Of a DNA stretch of 7,925 bases, positions 6,109-7,925 are shown one piece after another (the first letter of the stretch is position 1; each line of letters opens with the position of its first letter). This DNA is from Gemmatimonadota bacterium. GTDB lineage: Bacteria; Gemmatimonadota; Gemmatimonadetes; JACCXV01. Under the pieces are notes generated by a model. The model was not told the DNA's origin, made no database searches, and worked only from the letters and a program-made list of their open reading frames with translations. A program made the position numbers and the translations under genes. Where the stretch lies: positions 1 to 7,925 of the forward strand of contig JACCXV010000288.1 of NCBI GenBank assembly GCA_013696835.1, written 5' to 3'.

Positions 6109-6959
6109 GCGATCTCCAGCGCCCAGCGTGTGACCTCCGCATCGTCGTCCGGGAACCCGCCGATCCGCAGCGGCGCGCCGCGTTCCGTCTCCCACTGACC
6201 CTCCATGGCGGCGAGCTTCACCGGCTGCAGCCGCGCCACGACCTTCGAGCTGAAATCGCCGCTCACCGGCTGGAGCACCGCCGCCACGCCACCCACGGCG
6301 AGCGCGATCGCGAATGCCCGGCGGTGAAAGGGGTTCTCGCGGTCGCGCAGCAGCATGAAGGCGTGAACGGCGGCGACCGCGAAGCCGACCGAGAGATAAG
6401 CCGCGATCGTCATGTGCAGGGTCTGCGCGAGAGCGAAGGGGTTCAGCATCGCCGCGATGGGGTCGATGTCGACGGGTTTCCCGTCCACGAGGTCGAAGCC
6501 GGCCGGGGAGTTCATCCACGCATTCGCCGTCACGACGAAGATGCCCGACAGCACGCCGCTCAGCGCGACGACGACACCGGCGAGCCAGTGCATGCGCGGC
6601 GAGACGCGGTCCCAGCCGTAGAGGTAGATCCCCAGGAAGATCGCTTCCAGGAAGAACGCAAAGCCCTCCAGCGAGAAGGGCATCCCGATGATCGGCCCGG
6701 CGTAGGCCATGAACCCCGGCCACAGGAGGCCGAGCTCGAACGAGAGCACCGTACCCGACACCGCACCCACCGCGAAGAAGATCGCGGTGCCCTTGGCCCA
6801 GCGGCGGGCGAGGACGAGGTAGGTCTCCTCGCCGCGGCGCAGCCACAGGCCCTCGGCCACGACCATCAGCGCCGGCATGCCGATGCCCACGACCGCGAAG
6901 ATGATGTGGAAGCCCAGGGACATCGCCATCTGGGACCGCGCCGCCAGCAGATCGCTCAC
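6063..6959 (-). CDS. cydA: Cytochrome bd/CIO ubiquinol oxidase subunit I, C-terminally truncated
   Basis: Subunit I carries the haems and quinol site of bd oxidases. The first 283 residues match well: H18 (haem b595 ligand position) in MSLGFHIIF; SFELGLLWPGFM (73-84); E98 and E105 of the proton/haem region (FSLEGFAFFLEAIFLGIYLYGWD); H182 (haem b558 ligand position) in QTLHMTIAAY; and the quinol-loop start GDFSSKVVARLQPVK...E. After GGFPDDDAEVTRWALEI the protein runs into 15 unrelated residues and a stop at 6063-6065. It totals 298 residues against roughly 440-520 in the family. Missing parts include the Met axial ligand of b558, the GRQPW region and the last helices. GTG at 6959 is chosen because it gives the usual MSDLLAARSQM start and overlaps the regulator's TGA (GTGA). 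As it stands the product cannot be a working oxidase subunit. Confidence 0.9.
   Translation of the reverse strand: MSDLLAARSQMAMSLGFHIIFAVVGIGMPALMVVAEGLWLRRGEETYLVLARRWAKGTAIFFAVGAVSGTVLSFELGLLWPGFMAYAGPIIGMPFSLEGFAFFLEAIFLGIYLYGWDRVSPRMHWLAGVVVALSGVLSGIFVVTANAWMNSPAGFDLVDGKPVDIDPIAAMLNPFALAQTLHMTIAAYLSVGFAVAAVHAFMLLRDRENPFHRRAFAIALAVGGVAAVLQPVSGDFSSKVVARLQPVKLAAMEGQWETERGAPLRIGGFPDDDAEVTRWALEIACTAAGAASSRWRAS
6104..6113 (-). other. cydA/cydB deletion or assembly junction
   Basis: Read on the minus strand, family-like CydA sequence ends at Ile283 (codon 6113-6111). Family-like CydB sequence begins at about 6111-6105 in a different frame. About 160-190 residues of CydA and about 105 residues of CydB, some 0.8-0.9 kb, are absent by comparison with usual family lengths. 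No repeat or mobile-element end is visible at the seam. Confidence 0.75.
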
Positions 6960-7624
6960 GCAGACCGCCGTGCCCGCGTGCGCGCGTAGTGTCGCCGCGC
7001 CTTGGCGCGGTTGCCGCACGAGTCCATGGAGCACCAGCGACGGCTACGGTTCCTGCTGACGTCCAGGAACAGCCACCCGCAGTCGTCGCCAGCGCACAGC
7101 CGCACCCGCTTCAGATCGTCGGATGTGAGGAGCTCCGCCGCGCCACGAACGAGCGCCCAGAGCGGCCGCTCAAGCCCCGCTGCCGCCGCATCCCACCCCC
7201 ATGCGAAGAGGCCGGACTTCGCCCCCTCCACGCGGGCATGCGTCAACGCGCGCGCGAGCTCGTCGTTCAAGGTGGCGAGGGAGCGCTCCGCAGGTGCGGA
7301 GCGGCCGATCGAGGCCGTCAGGATGCTGTGGATGGCCTCGCGGAGCTCGCGGGCGCGCTCGAGCACCCGCTCGCCGGCCGCGATCTCGTGGCGCGCGGTC
7401 CTTCGCAGATCGTCAGCGGCGGAGGCATCGAGCGTGCCCGCGTGCACGCACCAGTCGATAAGTCCCTCGTAGCCGAGGAGATAGTCCGTGTCGCGGGCGG
7501 GGTCCCCGACCCGCGGGTCCACGGTGTTCAGAAAATCCAGTACTGGATGACCTCCGCGCAGCCTGAGGGAGCGTGGATCGACGCCTTTCGACCGCTTCGC
7601 CTTGTCTAACTGCTCAGTTACCAT
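6956..7624 (-). CDS. CGNR zinc-finger / ABATE-domain transcriptional regulator
   Basis: The 222-residue protein has the two-domain layout of CGNR regulators. The N-terminal ABATE (stress-response, DUF1470-type) domain begins with GGHPVLDFLNTVDPR (24-38), includes YLLGYEGLIDWC (48-59) and continues through helical segments to about 165. The C-terminal treble-clef zinc finger (about 173-215) has C177-x4-C182, then C198-x4-C203 in WCSMDSCGNRAKARRHYAR. The last motif gives the family its name, and the basic tail (RTRARR) is suited to DNA contact. ATG at 7624 is the first in-frame start after the AT-rich upstream region; a gggag lies about 11 nt ahead, a rather long spacing. The TGA overlaps the cydA GTG (GTGA), so it is translationally coupled to the oxidase genes and likely regulates them and itself. 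A palindrome covers its first codons. Confidence 0.93.
   Translation of the reverse strand: MVTEQLDKAKRSKGVDPRSLRLRGGHPVLDFLNTVDPRVGDPARDTDYLLGYEGLIDWCVHAGTLDASAADDLRRTARHEIAAGERVLERARELREAIHSILTASIGRSAPAERSLATLNDELARALTHARVEGAKSGLFAWGWDAAAAGLERPLWALVRGAAELLTSDDLKRVRLCAGDDCGWLFLDVSRNRSRRWCSMDSCGNRAKARRHYARTRARRSA
7608..7621 (-). promoter_or_regulatory. Candidate operator palindrome over the regulator's first codons
   Basis: On the minus strand TAACTG-AG-CAGTTA is a perfect 6-bp inverted repeat with a 2-bp centre, at codons 2-6 of the CGNR gene. A 9-bp word shared with a site 71 bp upstream overlaps it. Such symmetry fits a dimeric repressor site. Binding by the CGNR protein itself is inference. 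Confidence 0.35.
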
Positions 7625-7815
7625 TGACAGGGTGACTCCCTCCCCTGCTAATCTGCTATTCTTGGACCATCAAAAGCTTTCTTGAAAGTTACCATCGATC
7701 GAGGAACCAGCACCCGCCTCGAGGGAGGAGACCGCAGGCTGGGGATGCCGCTGGCCGAAAGGTGGAGATGGCTGCCAGAAGGCGCGCACGCTGGGTCGGA
7801 CCCCCTTCGCGTGCC
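7625..7815 (-). promoter_or_regulatory. Intergenic region with probable promoter of the regulator/oxidase cluster
   Basis: This gap of about 190 bp separates the rhomboid stop from the regulator start. The part nearest the regulator (7640-7695) is much richer in A/T than the rest of the window, as expected for a promoter. TTGATG (around 7671) is a possible -35, but no good -10 at standard spacing stands out. A TAGCAG word is repeated twice with an 8-nt period just upstream of the gggag. No clear terminator follows the rhomboid gene. Confidence 0.4.
7687..7695 (-). repeat. Upstream copy of a 9-bp word (ATGGTAACT) shared with the start region
   Basis: ATGGTAACT on the minus strand occurs at 7695-7687 and again at 7624-7616, 71 bp apart, in the same orientation. 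The upstream copy lies at the edge of an AT-rich patch where the cluster promoter should be. A 12-bp near-palindrome CTTTC-TT-GAAAG (7679-7688 region) abuts it. Confidence 0.35.
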
Positions 7816-7925
7816 TCAGACCGCCCGTGCCGCCCTCCGCGTGCGGAAGAAGCCGACGAGCACGAGTCCGGCCAGGAACCCGCCGATGTGCGCTGCATAG
7901 GCCACGCCGCCGGTCTCCTCGGTCT
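7816..7925 (-). CDS. Rhomboid-family intramembrane serine protease, C-terminal end (partial)
   Basis: Reading in from the right edge on the minus strand, 35 codons precede a TGA at 7818-7816. They encode GGVAYAAHIGGFLAGLVLVGFFR followed by a basic tail. The AHIGGFLAG block is the sixth helix of bacterial rhomboids, in which the His is the catalytic partner of the Ser in helix 4 (that part lies outside the window). The following short hydrophobic stretch and Arg-rich end are typical of the cytosolic C-terminus. The gene begins beyond the window. It faces the same way as the CGNR/oxidase cluster but is separated by about 190 bp with a likely new promoter, so functional linkage is not implied. 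Confidence 0.75.
   Translation of the reverse strand, partial: TEETGGVAYAAHIGGFLAGLVLVGFFRTRRAARAV

Noticed and set aside
5420..6142. Upstream extension of the DoxX-like frame (595 codons)
   Set aside because: The region before 5419 is an alternate frame of cydB, without membrane or domain character of its own.
6960..7034. Upstream ATG start for cydA at 7034
   Set aside because: The extra 25 residues overlap the zinc finger end of the regulator and are not CydA-like. GTG at 6959 gives the usual MSDLLAARSQ start and a GTGA overlap.
7682..7900. Small open frames on both strands in the right intergenic region
   Set aside because: They have no ribosome site, no domain, and overlap the clear rhomboid C-terminus in another frame.

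Overview
The window is GC-rich bacterial chromosomal DNA, dense with short-spaced genes and frequent GTG starts. Several starts overlap the preceding stop as GTGA. A CGNR/ABATE regulator, a bd-type oxidase, a DoxX-like protein and a riboswitch-controlled thiC suit a high-GC environmental bacterium such as a member of Gemmatimonadota or Actinomycetota. I cannot fix the phylum from sequence alone.

Layout. Positions 1-1382 (+ strand) hold a possible tail of an upstream gene, a class I SAM methyltransferase and a small SRPBCC (START-like) protein. Positions 1383-1487 are a convergent intergenic gap. Everything after that lies on the minus strand and is best read from right to left. The far right edge (7816-7925) holds the last 35 codons of a rhomboid protease. 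A gap of about 190 bp with candidate operator repeats follows. Next comes a cluster of a CGNR zinc-finger regulator, cytochrome bd/CIO oxidase subunit I, subunit II and a DoxX-like membrane protein (7624 down to 4355). Then come a candidate promoter and a TPP (thiamine pyrophosphate) riboswitch (4263-4181), a leader with two hairpins, thiC (4033-2204), and an SDR oxidoreductase (2207-1488) whose start overlaps the thiC stop.

Most notable observation: the oxidase genes are not intact. Subunit I reads well for about 283 residues and then breaks. Within about 10 bp the sequence continues, in another frame, as roughly the last 230 residues of subunit II. The C-terminal part of CydA and the N-terminal part of CydB are absent, about 0.8-0.9 kb by comparison with usual family lengths. 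This is either a real deletion that disables the oxidase or an assembly collapse.

Functional reading: thiC makes the pyrimidine half of thiamine under TPP feedback. The CGNR protein is the likely local regulator of the oxidase cluster. The DoxX-like protein, which appears internally duplicated, is probably a membrane partner of the oxidase or of quinone metabolism. The SDR and the methyltransferase/SRPBCC pair have clear folds but unknown substrates. I saw no CRISPR array, tRNA, rRNA, insertion sequence or prophage gene.
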